A stretch of DNA of 42,419 nucleotides from an uncultured Opitutales bacterium (GTDB lineage Bacteria; Verrucomicrobiota; Verrucomicrobiia; Opitutales; Oceanipulchritudinaceae), in contig CAJXMX010000003.1 in the NCBI GenBank assembly GCA_913056355.1, forward strand, positions 1 to 42,419. The letters are read 5' to 3'. The translations under genes were made by a program, and so were the position numbers. The notes beneath the pieces are model-generated. The model was not told the DNA's origin. It did no database searches and saw nothing but the letters and a program-made list of their open reading frames with translations. The first letter of the stretch is position 1, and each line of letters begins with the position of its first letter. Shown piece by piece: positions 1 to 9,504 of the stretch.

Positions 1-1
1 C

Positions 2-1432
2 GACGAGCAGTACCGCAACGTCAACCCCTCCGACCTCGATCCACCGATCCGCCGCTATCGCGACCTGGTGGAGGACAACATGGAGTACAAGGTCGATTTC
101 ACCCTTCCTTTCGGGCTGGATACCAGGCTCAAGTGGGGCGCCCTGGCCTCAGACTCCTCCCGCGAATACAATGAAATCACCTACTCGGTCACGCCGCTGA
201 CCTGGCAGGGGCAGCCGGACCCGGCCCTCGTACAGGCCATCTACACGGATCCCTACATCGGCTTCGACTGGGACCTGGTGGAGGAGATCGACAGCAACGG
301 GGACGGGACCGTCGACCGCTACAACCTGGGCCCGGCCCTGCAGGGACGCCACTTCATCGCCCGCGGCCGCGGGGGGAACATCTACGAGGGCGACGGTTCG
401 GTCGAGGCGGCCTACCTGATGACCGATTTCTCCCTCTTCGAGGACTGGCGCGTCATCACCGGGGCCCGCTTCGAGAGCAACCGGATGGATGTCCTGCAGT
501 ATCTCGAGCAGCAGGGCGCGGCGAACATCGAGGGCGGCTTCAAGTCCGATGACCTGCTGCCGGCCCTGAGCCTGGTCTACCAGCTGACTGAAAAGCAGAA
601 CCTGCGCTTCGCCTACGGGCGGACCATTGCCACCCCGACCTTCAAGGAATTGTCCCCGGTGGTCATCGTGGACTCCTTCACCGGCGACAAGTTCCAAGGG
701 AATCCCAACCTCAACCGGACCCTGATCGACAATGTCGACCTGCGCTGGGAATGGTTCATCGAGGGCATGGAGATGGTCGCCGTCTCCGCTTTCTACAAGA
801 AGATGGAGGATCCCATCGAGGTCATCTTCTTCGGCGGTGAGGACACCAACGGGGACGGGATCCTCGACAACAACGACATCCAGCCCTTCACCCGCGGCAA
901 CATCGTTCCCCAGAATGTCGAGGAGGCCACCATCTACGGCCTGGAGTTCGAGTGGCGCTACAACCTCGGCCGGCTCACGGAGGCCCTGGAACGCTTCAGC
1001 ATCGGCGGCAACATTTCCCTCATCGAGTCCGAGGTCTCCGTGCCGCAGGACGAGCAGGACTTCTTTGAGTCGGACCCGACCCGGCAGCTGGTCGGCCAGT
1101 CGCCCTTCCTGGTCAATTTCGATTTCGCCTACGACAACGACGATATCGGCACCTACCTCAATCTATCCTACAACTACACCGACGAGCGGCTCTCCGTGGT
1201 CAATCCCAGCAATACCGGGCTGGGCGACGTGTGGGAAACGGGAGTCGGCCGCCTGGACCTGACATGGACCCAGCGCCTGAACGGCAACATGAAGCTCAAG
1301 GTCGCCGTCAAGAACCTCCTCGATCCGGCCTTCGAGAAGTACTACGCCGTCAACGGCGGTCCCGACCGGATCTACGAAAGCTACACCGCCGGCATCTCGG
1401 CCAGTATTGGAATTACCTATACATTTGAATGA
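2..1432 (+). CDS. TonB-dependent receptor, C-terminal part (truncated by window start)
   Basis: Frame open from the window edge (listed ORF starts internally at GTG 68). Beta-barrel receptor features such as LRFAYGRTIATPTFKELSP, NPNLNRTLIDNVDLRWEWF, KNLLDPAFEKYY and a terminal aromatic GITYTFE. Confidence 0.9.
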   Translation, partial: DEQYRNVNPSDLDPPIRRYRDLVEDNMEYKVDFTLPFGLDTRLKWGALASDSSREYNEITYSVTPLTWQGQPDPALVQAIYTDPYIGFDWDLVEEIDSNGDGTVDRYNLGPALQGRHFIARGRGGNIYEGDGSVEAAYLMTDFSLFEDWRVITGARFESNRMDVLQYLEQQGAANIEGGFKSDDLLPALSLVYQLTEKQNLRFAYGRTIATPTFKELSPVVIVDSFTGDKFQGNPNLNRTLIDNVDLRWEWFIEGMEMVAVSAFYKKMEDPIEVIFFGGEDTNGDGILDNNDIQPFTRGNIVPQNVEEATIYGLEFEWRYNLGRLTEALERFSIGGNISLIESEVSVPQDEQDFFESDPTRQLVGQSPFLVNFDFAYDNDDIGTYLNLSYNYTDERLSVVNPSNTGLGDVWETGVGRLDLTWTQRLNGNMKLKVAVKNLLDPAFEKYYAVNGGPDRIYESYTAGISASIGITYTFE

Positions 1433-1469
1433 TTGATTCTCTAACCGAAACACAAAACCCGATTATATC

Positions 1470-3050
1470 ATGAAAAAACAGTTGTTCCTGACAGCACTCA
1501 CCCTCGCGGGGGCCAGCCTGGCCTTCGCCCAGACTCCTCCCCGGCTCGGACCGCTGGTCGCCACCGACACCACCCTCGCGGCAGGTTCGGAGTGGTACAT
1601 CGACGGCGTGACCTATGTCGAGCCGGGCGTGACCCTGACCATCGAGCCGGGCGTCACCATCTACGCCAATGATGATCCCGGCGCCAACGCCACGGCCCTG
1701 ATCGTCACCTCCGGCGCCACCATCAATGCGGTCGGCACCCCGGATGCACCCATTGTCTTCACCTCCATTCTGGAAATGGAAACGCCCCTGGACCACAACG
1801 ATGTCGGTCTCTGGGGCGGGGTTATCCTTCTCGGTGAAGCCCGCATCAATGCCGACTCCGGCGACCTCGACAACCCGGAAGGCCTGCCGAATGTCCTGAC
1901 CAACCTCATCGAGGGCCTGGACCCGATCGGCCGTCACGGCCTCACCGTCGAGGCGGAAACCGCCTACCTGACCTATGGCGGCTCCAATGATACCGACAGC
2001 AGCGGGATGCTGAGCTATGTTTCCATCCGTCATACCGGCGACTCCATCACCGGCGACGAAGGGGACGAGATCCAGGGCCTGACCCTCGGCGGTGTCGGAT
2101 CCGGAACCATGATCGAGAACCTCGAGGTCTTCGGCTCCGACGACGACGGCATCGAGATCTTTGGCGGCACGGTGAACCTGCGGAACATCGTCCTGGCCTA
2201 CGCCACCGACGACACGCTGGACCTCGACCAGGGCTACCGCGGCATGGGCCAGAACATCGTGATCCTGCAGAGCAATTTCACGGATATCTTCGCCAATGCC
2301 AAGGACGCCGACAAGGGCGGTGAATGGGACGGTGCCGACAGCCCGGAAACCAATTACCCGCGCTCCCACGGGGTCTTCTCCAACATCACCTTCGTCGCTG
2401 AGGACGCCGGCGTGGGCACGGCCGTGAACCTCAAGGCCGGTGCCGTCTACCAGGTCTGGAATTCCGTTTACCTGGACTACGCCACCTGGCTCGACCTGCG
2501 CAACACCGCCAGCAACAACATCGTCCAGGATGCCGTCAGCAGCGGCGCCACCGATTTCGTGGGCAACATCTTCGAAAGCGCCAGCGCCACCTTCGCCGAC
2601 ATCATCACCGACAACTTCGACGGGGTTGACGCGGTCGGCATCTTCAGCGACGCCGCCAAGAAGAACCTGATCACCGCCGACGCCGGCATCATGGTGACCC
2701 GTGATCCTGACGGCAACAACATTGAAAAGGTCACCCTTTACGGCCCGGCGGAAGACAGCCCGGTCCTTGATTCGGCCAACGTGGTGGCCCTCCCCGACAA
2801 CGGCTTCTTCAAGCCGGTCAGCTATGTTGGCGCCTTCGACGGCCAGTCCAACTGGGCGGCCTGGACCTTCGCGGCCCGGAACGGGTACATCTCCATACCC
2901 GGTTGGACCCAAAGCGAGACCTACGGCAGCATTTACACCATGACCGGCAACCTGGCCCCCGGCCAGTGGGTGTATTCCGGCACCCTGCAGAAGTGGATCC
3001 TCATCGCCGCCGACGACGAAAACGGCAGCTGGATCTACATCGTCAAGTAA
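1470..3050 (+). CDS. Secreted right-handed beta-helix-like protein, probable partner of the upstream TonB receptor
   Basis: Signal peptide MKKQLFLTALTLAGASLAFAQ; TIEPGVTIYAND..ALIVTSGATINAVGTPDAPIVFTS pattern; 37 bp after the TonB receptor on the same strand; aromatic Trp/Tyr-rich C-terminus. Confidence 0.8.
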   Translation: MKKQLFLTALTLAGASLAFAQTPPRLGPLVATDTTLAAGSEWYIDGVTYVEPGVTLTIEPGVTIYANDDPGANATALIVTSGATINAVGTPDAPIVFTSILEMETPLDHNDVGLWGGVILLGEARINADSGDLDNPEGLPNVLTNLIEGLDPIGRHGLTVEAETAYLTYGGSNDTDSSGMLSYVSIRHTGDSITGDEGDEIQGLTLGGVGSGTMIENLEVFGSDDDGIEIFGGTVNLRNIVLAYATDDTLDLDQGYRGMGQNIVILQSNFTDIFANAKDADKGGEWDGADSPETNYPRSHGVFSNITFVAEDAGVGTAVNLKAGAVYQVWNSVYLDYATWLDLRNTASNNIVQDAVSSGATDFVGNIFESASATFADIITDNFDGVDAVGIFSDAAKKNLITADAGIMVTRDPDGNNIEKVTLYGPAEDSPVLDSANVVALPDNGFFKPVSYVGAFDGQSNWAAWTFAARNGYISIPGWTQSETYGSIYTMTGNLAPGQWVYSGTLQKWILIAADDENGSWIYIVK

Positions 3051-3076
3051 GACCCTCTCTTCATAACACATCATTC

Positions 3077-3115
3077 GCAGGGCGGGCTCCCCTCGGGGAC
3101 CCGTCCTGCTCTTTT
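3077..3115 (+). terminator. Rho-independent terminator after the beta-helix gene
   Basis: GCAGGGCGGGCTCCCC-TC-GGGGACCCGTCCTGC (one G:T pair, one bulged C) followed by TCTTTT, 27 bp after the stop at 3050. Confidence 0.75.
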
Positions 3116-3214
3116 CCCTCTCCCGGCAACGGCGCCCGGTGGCCCGTTGAATTGCGTTTGACCTTTTGCCGGGATACGTCTTCCTCTCCTTTTTTCACAA
3201 TTTCGACCACAACC

Positions 3215-3898
3215 ATGAGTAAGAAGAAACAGGAACCGCAGCTGCCCCCGAACCTGGATCCGGAGAGCGATCTTCCACCCGATGCCGACATCGAGGAGCG
3301 CTTTAACGATTTCTGGAAGAAGAACGGGGCCGGCATCTTTGGCGGGATCGCCATCGGGGCCGTGATTGTCATCGGGTTCCAGGTTGTCCAGTACATGGGA
3401 CAAAAGAAGGAGACGGCCATTCGCGAGGAGTTTGCCGAAGCCGCCACACCCGAAGCCAAACTCCAGTTTGTCGAGGAGCACCCGGACCACCAGCTGGCCG
3501 GGCTGGCCCAGCTGCAGGTGGCGGATACCCGCTACGCGGATGGATCCTTCCAGGAGGCCGCCGACCTCTATGCCTCGGCCTCCAAGGTTTTCGAGGATCC
3601 GACCCTCGTTTCCCGCTGCCTCATGGGACAGGGAGTCAGCCTCCTGCAGGCCGGCAGCGTCGAGAATGGACGCGCCCTTCTCCAGGCCGTGGCCCATGAC
3701 TCCAGCGCCCTCGACCAGACCCGTGGCGAGGCGGCTTATCACCTCGCGGTGTCCTACTGGGAAAGCGGCGAAAAGGACAAGGCCCTCGAGTTGACCGATA
3801 CCATCCTCCAGCTCGACGGCGCCCAGTTCTGGGCCTTCCGGGCCAACGCCCTGCGCGAGCGCCTGGGCGCGGATTCGGTCGAAATTCCCAATTCCTGA
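3215..3898 (+). CDS. Membrane-anchored TPR / YfgM-like tetratricopeptide protein
   Basis: In-frame ATG at 3215 within the longer ORF 2903..3898. Cytosolic N-terminus, one TM (GAGIFGGIAIGAVIVIGFQVVQYM), TPR-like repeats. Confidence 0.7.
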   Translation: MSKKKQEPQLPPNLDPESDLPPDADIEERFNDFWKKNGAGIFGGIAIGAVIVIGFQVVQYMGQKKETAIREEFAEAATPEAKLQFVEEHPDHQLAGLAQLQVADTRYADGSFQEAADLYASASKVFEDPTLVSRCLMGQGVSLLQAGSVENGRALLQAVAHDSSALDQTRGEAAYHLAVSYWESGEKDKALELTDTILQLDGAQFWAFRANALRERLGADSVEIPNS

Positions 3899-3935
3899 AC
3901 CCGGTCTCCGGTCGCGATTACCGGACTCTCCCCCG

Positions 3936-5318
3936 ATGGCCAATCCCCAGCATGACAGCTATGATGCGGTCATCATCGGGGCGGGCCTGTCCGGCCTGTC
4001 CGCCGGCATCCGGCTCTCCCAGTTTTTCAAGCGGGTCCTTATCGTGGAGTCGCACAAGATTCCGGGCGGGCTCAATTCATACTACGAGCGGGGCAAGCCG
4101 CGCCAGCTGTTCAGTTCGGGCCTGCATACGGTGACCAACGCCCGGGTAACCAGCCGCAAGTGGGGTCTGGGCCTGATCGCCCGCAACCTCGGGATCCGGG
4201 CGGATGATTTCCAGATCCACCCGCCCCTGACCTCCTCCCGGATCACCACTCCCGCGGCCTCGGTCCGGTTCTCCAACGATCCCCGGATGCTGGCCGACGA
4301 GATCACCCGGGCCTTTCCGGATTCGGGAGAAGCCTTCCGCACCTTTGAGGAACGAATGGTCGAGCTGACCGCCGATCCCGCCGCCAGCCGGGCCGGTGCG
4401 CTGGAGTTTCTCCACTCACATTTCAAGAAACCGGAACTGGCCGACCTGCTGGCCCTCCCGGTCTTCACCTATGCCGGTTATTCCCGGGGGGATATCGACC
4501 TCCGGACCTTCGCCCTCCTCTATCGCTCCATTTTTCTCGATGGCTGCGGATCGCCGGTGGACATGAAGGCTTTTCTCGAGCTCCTCGTGAACCGGTTCCT
4601 GGAGAACGGCGGCGAGCTGTGTTACCGGGCCCCGGTGGATTCCATCCTTCATGAGGAAGGGAAGGTCCGGGGCATCCGCCTCCGGAGCGGAGAGGAGATC
4701 CAGAGTCCCTACGTCCTTTCCTCGGCCGGCCTGGCCGAGACCGGCAACCTGGCCGGGCTTTCCCTTGGCAAGCCGGGCACCGTTTCACTCTTCCAGGCGG
4801 CCTGCAGCTATGCGGAACCGCTCGCCAGCTACGGGGTCGGGGATGCCATCCACTTCCTGAGCCGGAAGGCGAAGCTGGACTGGACCTTCGACCGCGAGGA
4901 GGAGCTCTTCGGGATCCTGACTTTTTCCGCCCAGGACCAGTACGCCTTCGAGTCCGGCAAGCACCAGTTCAAGGCCTCCTGTTTCGATCGCATGGAATTC
5001 TGGAAGGACCTCGACAAGCACGCCTACAGGGCCCGCAAGGAGGAACGCTCCAGCCGCCTGATGGGCCTCGCCGCGGAGGTTTATCCCGGCCTGGCCAAGG
5101 CGGAGCCGCTCCTGGTGGACAGCTTTACCCCGAGGACCATCACGCGCTACACCTCCCATATCAACGGGACCCTCTACGGGGGCGAGGAGAAGGCCTTCGA
5201 CGGCCGCACGCCCGTCCGCAACCTCCTCATCATCGGCAACGACCAGGGCGGGATCGGCATCATGGGCGCGCTGACCAGCGGTATCCTGGTGGCCAACTAC
5301 AGCGTCCTGGTGGGCTAG
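3936..5318 (+). CDS. FAD/NAD(P)-dependent oxidoreductase, phytoene desaturase / carotenoid isomerase-like family
   Basis: N-terminal dinucleotide-binding motif DAVIIGAGLSGLSAGIRLSQFFKRVLIVESHKIPGG; C-terminal NLLIIGNDQGGIGIMGALTSGILVA. Confidence 0.8.
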   Translation: MANPQHDSYDAVIIGAGLSGLSAGIRLSQFFKRVLIVESHKIPGGLNSYYERGKPRQLFSSGLHTVTNARVTSRKWGLGLIARNLGIRADDFQIHPPLTSSRITTPAASVRFSNDPRMLADEITRAFPDSGEAFRTFEERMVELTADPAASRAGALEFLHSHFKKPELADLLALPVFTYAGYSRGDIDLRTFALLYRSIFLDGCGSPVDMKAFLELLVNRFLENGGELCYRAPVDSILHEEGKVRGIRLRSGEEIQSPYVLSSAGLAETGNLAGLSLGKPGTVSLFQAACSYAEPLASYGVGDAIHFLSRKAKLDWTFDREEELFGILTFSAQDQYAFESGKHQFKASCFDRMEFWKDLDKHAYRARKEERSSRLMGLAAEVYPGLAKAEPLLVDSFTPRTITRYTSHINGTLYGGEEKAFDGRTPVRNLLIIGNDQGGIGIMGALTSGILVANYSVLVG

Positions 5319-5911
5319 GGCGGCGGATTGTTCTCCTCCTCCAGTTCCGCCGGTTCCCCGCGCTCCCGGATCCATGCCTCCAGTTCCTCCAGGCGCGTGT
5401 CCAGGCGGTTGCGCAGGACAAAGTAGAAGATCATGGCCGGAATGCCGATGGTCAGCCCGGTGGCGGTGGTGATCAGGGCCTCCCCGATGTCCCCGGCCAG
5501 CAGTTCCGGCTTCCCCATGCCCCCGGTGGCGATGGTCTGGAAGGCGCCGATCATGCCGCTGACCGTTCCCAGCAGTCCGACCATGGGGGCAATGGTGGCG
5601 ATAACGTTCATGTACTGGATCCACCGCAGGGTGTTGGTCTCCACGCTCTCCCCCTGTTCCCGCATGCGATCCGCGGCGGCACCGGTGCGGCTGCCTCCCG
5701 GCAATTCCTCAACCGATTCCTCCAGCTGCCGGATCAGCGGATAGCGGATCAGCCGGGATGGACGGAATCCAAACTGGCCGCGCGAGGTCTGGATCCAGAC
5801 ATACAGGATCAGGGCCAGGAGGACCATCGACAGGATGCCCAGCGGATACATGGCCCAGCCGCCTTGTTTGAGGAGTTCGAATAGGGTGATTTCAGCGAGT
5901 GGCAGTTCCAT
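5315..5911 (-). CDS. exbB: MotA/TolQ/ExbB proton channel family protein
   Basis: Three TM segments and signature IATIAPMVGLLGTVSGMIGAFQTIATGG..ELLAGDIGEALITTATGLTIGIPAMIFYFVLRNR. Confidence 0.9.
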   Translation of the reverse strand: MELPLAEITLFELLKQGGWAMYPLGILSMVLLALILYVWIQTSRGQFGFRPSRLIRYPLIRQLEESVEELPGGSRTGAAADRMREQGESVETNTLRWIQYMNVIATIAPMVGLLGTVSGMIGAFQTIATGGMGKPELLAGDIGEALITTATGLTIGIPAMIFYFVLRNRLDTRLEELEAWIRERGEPAELEEENNPPP

Positions 5912-6593
5912 GGCCGTGTTTCCTTTCCGCAGGAATTGAATCCCGGAGTTGTTGCAATTCCGTCACCAGGGGTCCCTTGACCACCGGCACCTGGAGCGAT
6001 GGCAGGAGGGCCCAGAATTCGGCCTCCTCGAAATTCTTCATCCGCAGGGCCACCATGCCGGCCAGCCAGCACAGGCGCGGATCGGCCTCCATGGGGTCGA
6101 TGCGGGCGATCATTTCCCGCACCACGGAGCGACATTCCCCAAGCAGGCCCAGTCCCCACAGGCTCCAGGCATGGAGGATCCGGATCTCCATGCTGATGGC
6201 GGGCTCCTGCAGTTCCATCATCCGTGACGTCCACCGGTGAAGCTGCGCCCATTGTCCCGCTTTCGCCAGTCCTGCCAGGGCTTCCTCAAGCGCGGCCGCA
6301 GCTTGTGGGGATAGTCTGGGCAACAGGGGAAGGGCACTTTCCAGGGACGTCAGGATTCTATCGGGAATTCCTCCAGGAGCCTTTGGCTGTATCCATTCGA
6401 TGGCTGCCAATGGGATGCCGATTTGCTGGGACCCCTCCGAGCCGGTTGTTTCCAGGCTGAGGCTCTCCGGGGAGATCCGGATCACGGTTCCCCCGAAGGC
6501 CATGCCGTTGCGGGTCAGGCCCTCCCATTCGGTGCCGCGCACCACCAGCGGGTGCAGGAGCAAACACAGGACCACAAGCCCGGGACTACGCAT
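5892..6593 (-). CDS. Secreted hypothetical protein, probably TPR-like, in operon with exbB
   Basis: Signal peptide MRSPGLVVLCLLLHPLVVRG; helical repeats; overlaps exbB by 20 bp and the upstream TPR gene by 8 bp. Confidence 0.65.
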   Translation of the reverse strand: MRSPGLVVLCLLLHPLVVRGTEWEGLTRNGMAFGGTVIRISPESLSLETTGSEGSQQIGIPLAAIEWIQPKAPGGIPDRILTSLESALPLLPRLSPQAAAALEEALAGLAKAGQWAQLHRWTSRMMELQEPAISMEIRILHAWSLWGLGLLGECRSVVREMIARIDPMEADPRLCWLAGMVALRMKNFEEAEFWALLPSLQVPVVKGPLVTELQQLRDSIPAERKHGHGTATR

Positions 6594-9354
6594 GTCCGGT
6601 TTCCTCCGCGTCCCGTGCCCGCTGTTCCTCCAGCAGGGCCCGGGCCAGGTCTTGCTGGCTTTCCGCCAGGCCGGCCATTTCGTTGTACAGGGTCTCCGCT
6701 GTTTCGGATACGATCCCTTTCAACGCCGGATAGAGGGTCAGGATCCGCCGGCAGCCGACCAGGGCCCGTTCCGGGTGGGCATTACGGAAGTCCGCCCGCG
6801 CCCGCAGGAGGAGGCCCCGGGCGGCCTGGTCCGGGGTCAGGCCGGGCTTGCCCAGAAGCCGGTCCGTCGCCTCCAGGCAGTCCGGGTAGGCTCCCTGGTG
6901 CAGGCTGTACTCCGCCATCAGGAGGCAGGCCGGGGTATGGACCGGTGCATCCCCCCATTCCCGGATCACGCGGGAAAGCAGCCCGCGGGCTTCTCCGGTT
7001 TGCCCGGCCTCCCAGCGTTCCTCGGCCAGCATGGCCAGGGCTTCCGGCTGGCGCTCCGACTCCGGGAACTTCTCCAGGCAGGACTCCAGGAGCGCGGCCG
7101 CTTCGGGAAAGTCGTAGGCATGGGCAATGGCCGCCACCGCGAAAAATCCTCCTTCCTCCAGGAGATCCACGGGCGCCAGTTGGAGAATACGGATTTGCCG
7201 GGCATCGGCCGAGTCGGATCTTCCCGCCTGCCGCAGGCGACGGGAGGCCTCCAGCTGGAAGGTGACATAGGGGATCCAATCTCCCGCCTGCAGGGCCGTG
7301 TGGATGCGCTCCTCGATCCATGAATCGTAGTCCGTTTCTGCAACGGGGAGGCATTGCCGGTAGTCGGCCCAGCGGTCCCGGAGCAGCTCGAAGAGGATTC
7401 CGGCGGAGCTGTTGGAGGTGCCTTCCTGCAGGCCTTCAACCAGGGAGCGCACAAGGGCCCCGGGGAGGACCATGCGGCCGTGTTGGCGCTGGTACCGCAG
7501 GCAATCCTCCAGGGCCGGTTCCGGAATTGGATTCGAGGAGGACCGGCATTCGAGGATCCAGTCCAGGGCATGCTTCTGCAGCGCCTCCCAGTCGCCGCTG
7601 GTCCGGTAGATTCCGGAAAGTTCCCCGTGGGCGAGGGAGGCCAACGGCGGGCCTGCCTGTGGGACGATTTTCTGCAGCAGGTCGACTGCCTCACCCAGGC
7701 GGCCCTGCATCCGGAAGGCGGTGGCTGCCAGATGATCCACAATCAGGCCGTTTATTCCTTCCGGAAAAGCCTCGTGGTAGGCCCGCCAGTCCCGTTCCAG
7801 GGCCACCCAATCCATCCCGGACAGGCGCAGCTTGAGAATGTCGGTCCAGGCTCGCTCCCGGAGAATCCCGCTGGCCACGGGATGCTGGATAACCCTTTGG
7901 AAGTCCTCCGCAGCCTCCCTGTGCTGCCTTAAAGCCTGGCGGCACCGGGCCTTCTCAAGGAGTATATAGGGAGCCCAGTTGGCGGGGGAGTCCCCGGCCA
8001 GTTGCTGCAGGACTGCCAGTGCCTCCCCGGCCCGGCCGCATTCCAGCAGCCAGCCGGCTCCGGTCAGCTCCCATGACCGGCGGCGGGGGTGTTCCGGGAA
8101 GAGGTCGCGCACGCGTTCCAGAAGCGCGGTTGCCCGGTCCAGATCGTGCCTTGCGGCAGCGGTCCGGGCCTGCAGGAACAGGATATCCGGAAGGGCCGGA
8201 TCGTCCGGGAACTGGGTGGCAAAGCGTTCCGCCAGCTCTTCCGCCCGGAACCAGCGCCGCAGGTTGCGGCAGGCCTCGATGGCCCCTGCGTAGGCGGCCG
8301 ACCGCAAGGCCGCCGGTCGCTCCCGGTCACCCTGCAGCAGGGCCGTGGCCAGGACAAGGGCGGATTTGTTGCGGCCCGAGGAGAGAAGGATCAGCAGGCG
8401 CAGCCGGTACAGCTGTCCAAGGTCGGGCAGGTTCTCCAATCCGGATCCGGCCGTGGACTGGAGCCGTCCCAGCTGCCCGGACCAGTGCCGGTTCCAGATG
8501 GTCCCGCGAATTCCTGCCCGGGCACGATCCGGCCTCCGCAGGGAGGCCAGTTCACCGGCCAGCTTTTCCGGTCGGTCAAACCAGGTGGAGGCCAGCAGGG
8601 CTTCCTCGCCCTTGCCGTCCTGCATCAGTTGCCTGGCCAGGGCAGGTCCCAGCAAGGCCCGCCATGCCTGGAGCACCGGTGATGTGCCGCCCTCCGGGCA
8701 CAGGTTCTCCAGCCCGGCCAGGTGATCCCCGAGCCGCAGGCCCACGAGGGCCAGGGCGGCCCGGGCCAGGGCGTGGCCGCTGGAAGGCAATCGGTTCTCT
8801 TCAAGGACCTTCTCCAGATGCCCCTTGGCCTCGGTGAAGCGCTCCTGCCGGACCAGGTGGTCGGCCCACATCCAGTGGACCAGGGCGCATTCCGGAAGGT
8901 CCGGATGGTCTGCCAGGAAGCGCTCCCAGTGCTCCTGAGCGGCAGCATCATTGCCGCTGCCAATGTAGGCTTGGGCCAGCTGGAAGCGGATGAAGGCTGA
9001 GAAGGGCCCCTTTCCCGGGCTTCCCTCCAGCCATTCCTCGAGCAGGGGAATACCGCTCTCCGTGTCGCCGGTCTGCAGCAGCGTCAGGCCCCGTAACCGG
9101 AGGTAGGGTTCCCGGAATTCCGGATCCTGCACGGCCGGCTCCAGGCCGTACCAGGATTCGAACTCCTCCATCAGGGCAGCGGCCTCGGCGGCCCGCCCCC
9201 GGGACAGGGCCCGGCAGGCGGCGGCCCATTGATCCCGGAGGGGGAGGACGCCCTCGGCGGGGTGGAGGAGGGTAAGGGCCAAGGCCGGCAGGAGCAGTCT
9301 TAACGTGGATCCGGTCACGCCTTGATGCTCAGCCAAAACCCGCAACCCGGACAA
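6586..9354 (-). CDS. Large secreted TPR-repeat protein
   Basis: 922 aa with repeated TPR-like helices (e.g. FQLAQAYIGSGNDAAAQEHWERFLADHPDLPE). Start uncertain: listed start is TTG 9354; GTG at 9318 (VTGSTLRLLLPALALTLLHPAEG) would begin at the signal peptide. Confidence 0.8.
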   Translation of the reverse strand: MSGLRVLAEHQGVTGSTLRLLLPALALTLLHPAEGVLPLRDQWAAACRALSRGRAAEAAALMEEFESWYGLEPAVQDPEFREPYLRLRGLTLLQTGDTESGIPLLEEWLEGSPGKGPFSAFIRFQLAQAYIGSGNDAAAQEHWERFLADHPDLPECALVHWMWADHLVRQERFTEAKGHLEKVLEENRLPSSGHALARAALALVGLRLGDHLAGLENLCPEGGTSPVLQAWRALLGPALARQLMQDGKGEEALLASTWFDRPEKLAGELASLRRPDRARAGIRGTIWNRHWSGQLGRLQSTAGSGLENLPDLGQLYRLRLLILLSSGRNKSALVLATALLQGDRERPAALRSAAYAGAIEACRNLRRWFRAEELAERFATQFPDDPALPDILFLQARTAAARHDLDRATALLERVRDLFPEHPRRRSWELTGAGWLLECGRAGEALAVLQQLAGDSPANWAPYILLEKARCRQALRQHREAAEDFQRVIQHPVASGILRERAWTDILKLRLSGMDWVALERDWRAYHEAFPEGINGLIVDHLAATAFRMQGRLGEAVDLLQKIVPQAGPPLASLAHGELSGIYRTSGDWEALQKHALDWILECRSSSNPIPEPALEDCLRYQRQHGRMVLPGALVRSLVEGLQEGTSNSSAGILFELLRDRWADYRQCLPVAETDYDSWIEERIHTALQAGDWIPYVTFQLEASRRLRQAGRSDSADARQIRILQLAPVDLLEEGGFFAVAAIAHAYDFPEAAALLESCLEKFPESERQPEALAMLAEERWEAGQTGEARGLLSRVIREWGDAPVHTPACLLMAEYSLHQGAYPDCLEATDRLLGKPGLTPDQAARGLLLRARADFRNAHPERALVGCRRILTLYPALKGIVSETAETLYNEMAGLAESQQDLARALLEEQRARDAEETGHA

Positions 9355-9419
9355 GCTGCCTCTCCGGTCATTTTTAGGTGCTCAGCCGTACCTGCTGGAA
9401 AAAGGCGGAATACTATTTT

Positions 9420-9487
9420 CTCACGGAGGCACAGAGGCACAGAGACCAAATTGTCTCCACTTCTCCGTGCCACCGTGGCTCCGTGAG
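9420..9487. repeat. Long imperfect inverted repeat (CACGGAG-type hairpin)
   Basis: Arms 9420-9445 (CTCACGGAGGCACAGAGGCACAGAGA) and 9462-9487 (TCTCCGTGCCACCGTGGCTCCGTGAG): 22 of 26 positions complementary, 16-nt loop, intergenic. Confidence 0.75.
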
Positions 9488-9504
9488 AGATATCGAAACA
9501 GGTA

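Noticed and set aside
1413-3074. 553-aa minus-strand ORF
   Set aside because: Antisense to the beta-helix protein gene, which has a signal peptide, coherent repeats and a terminator on the + strand.
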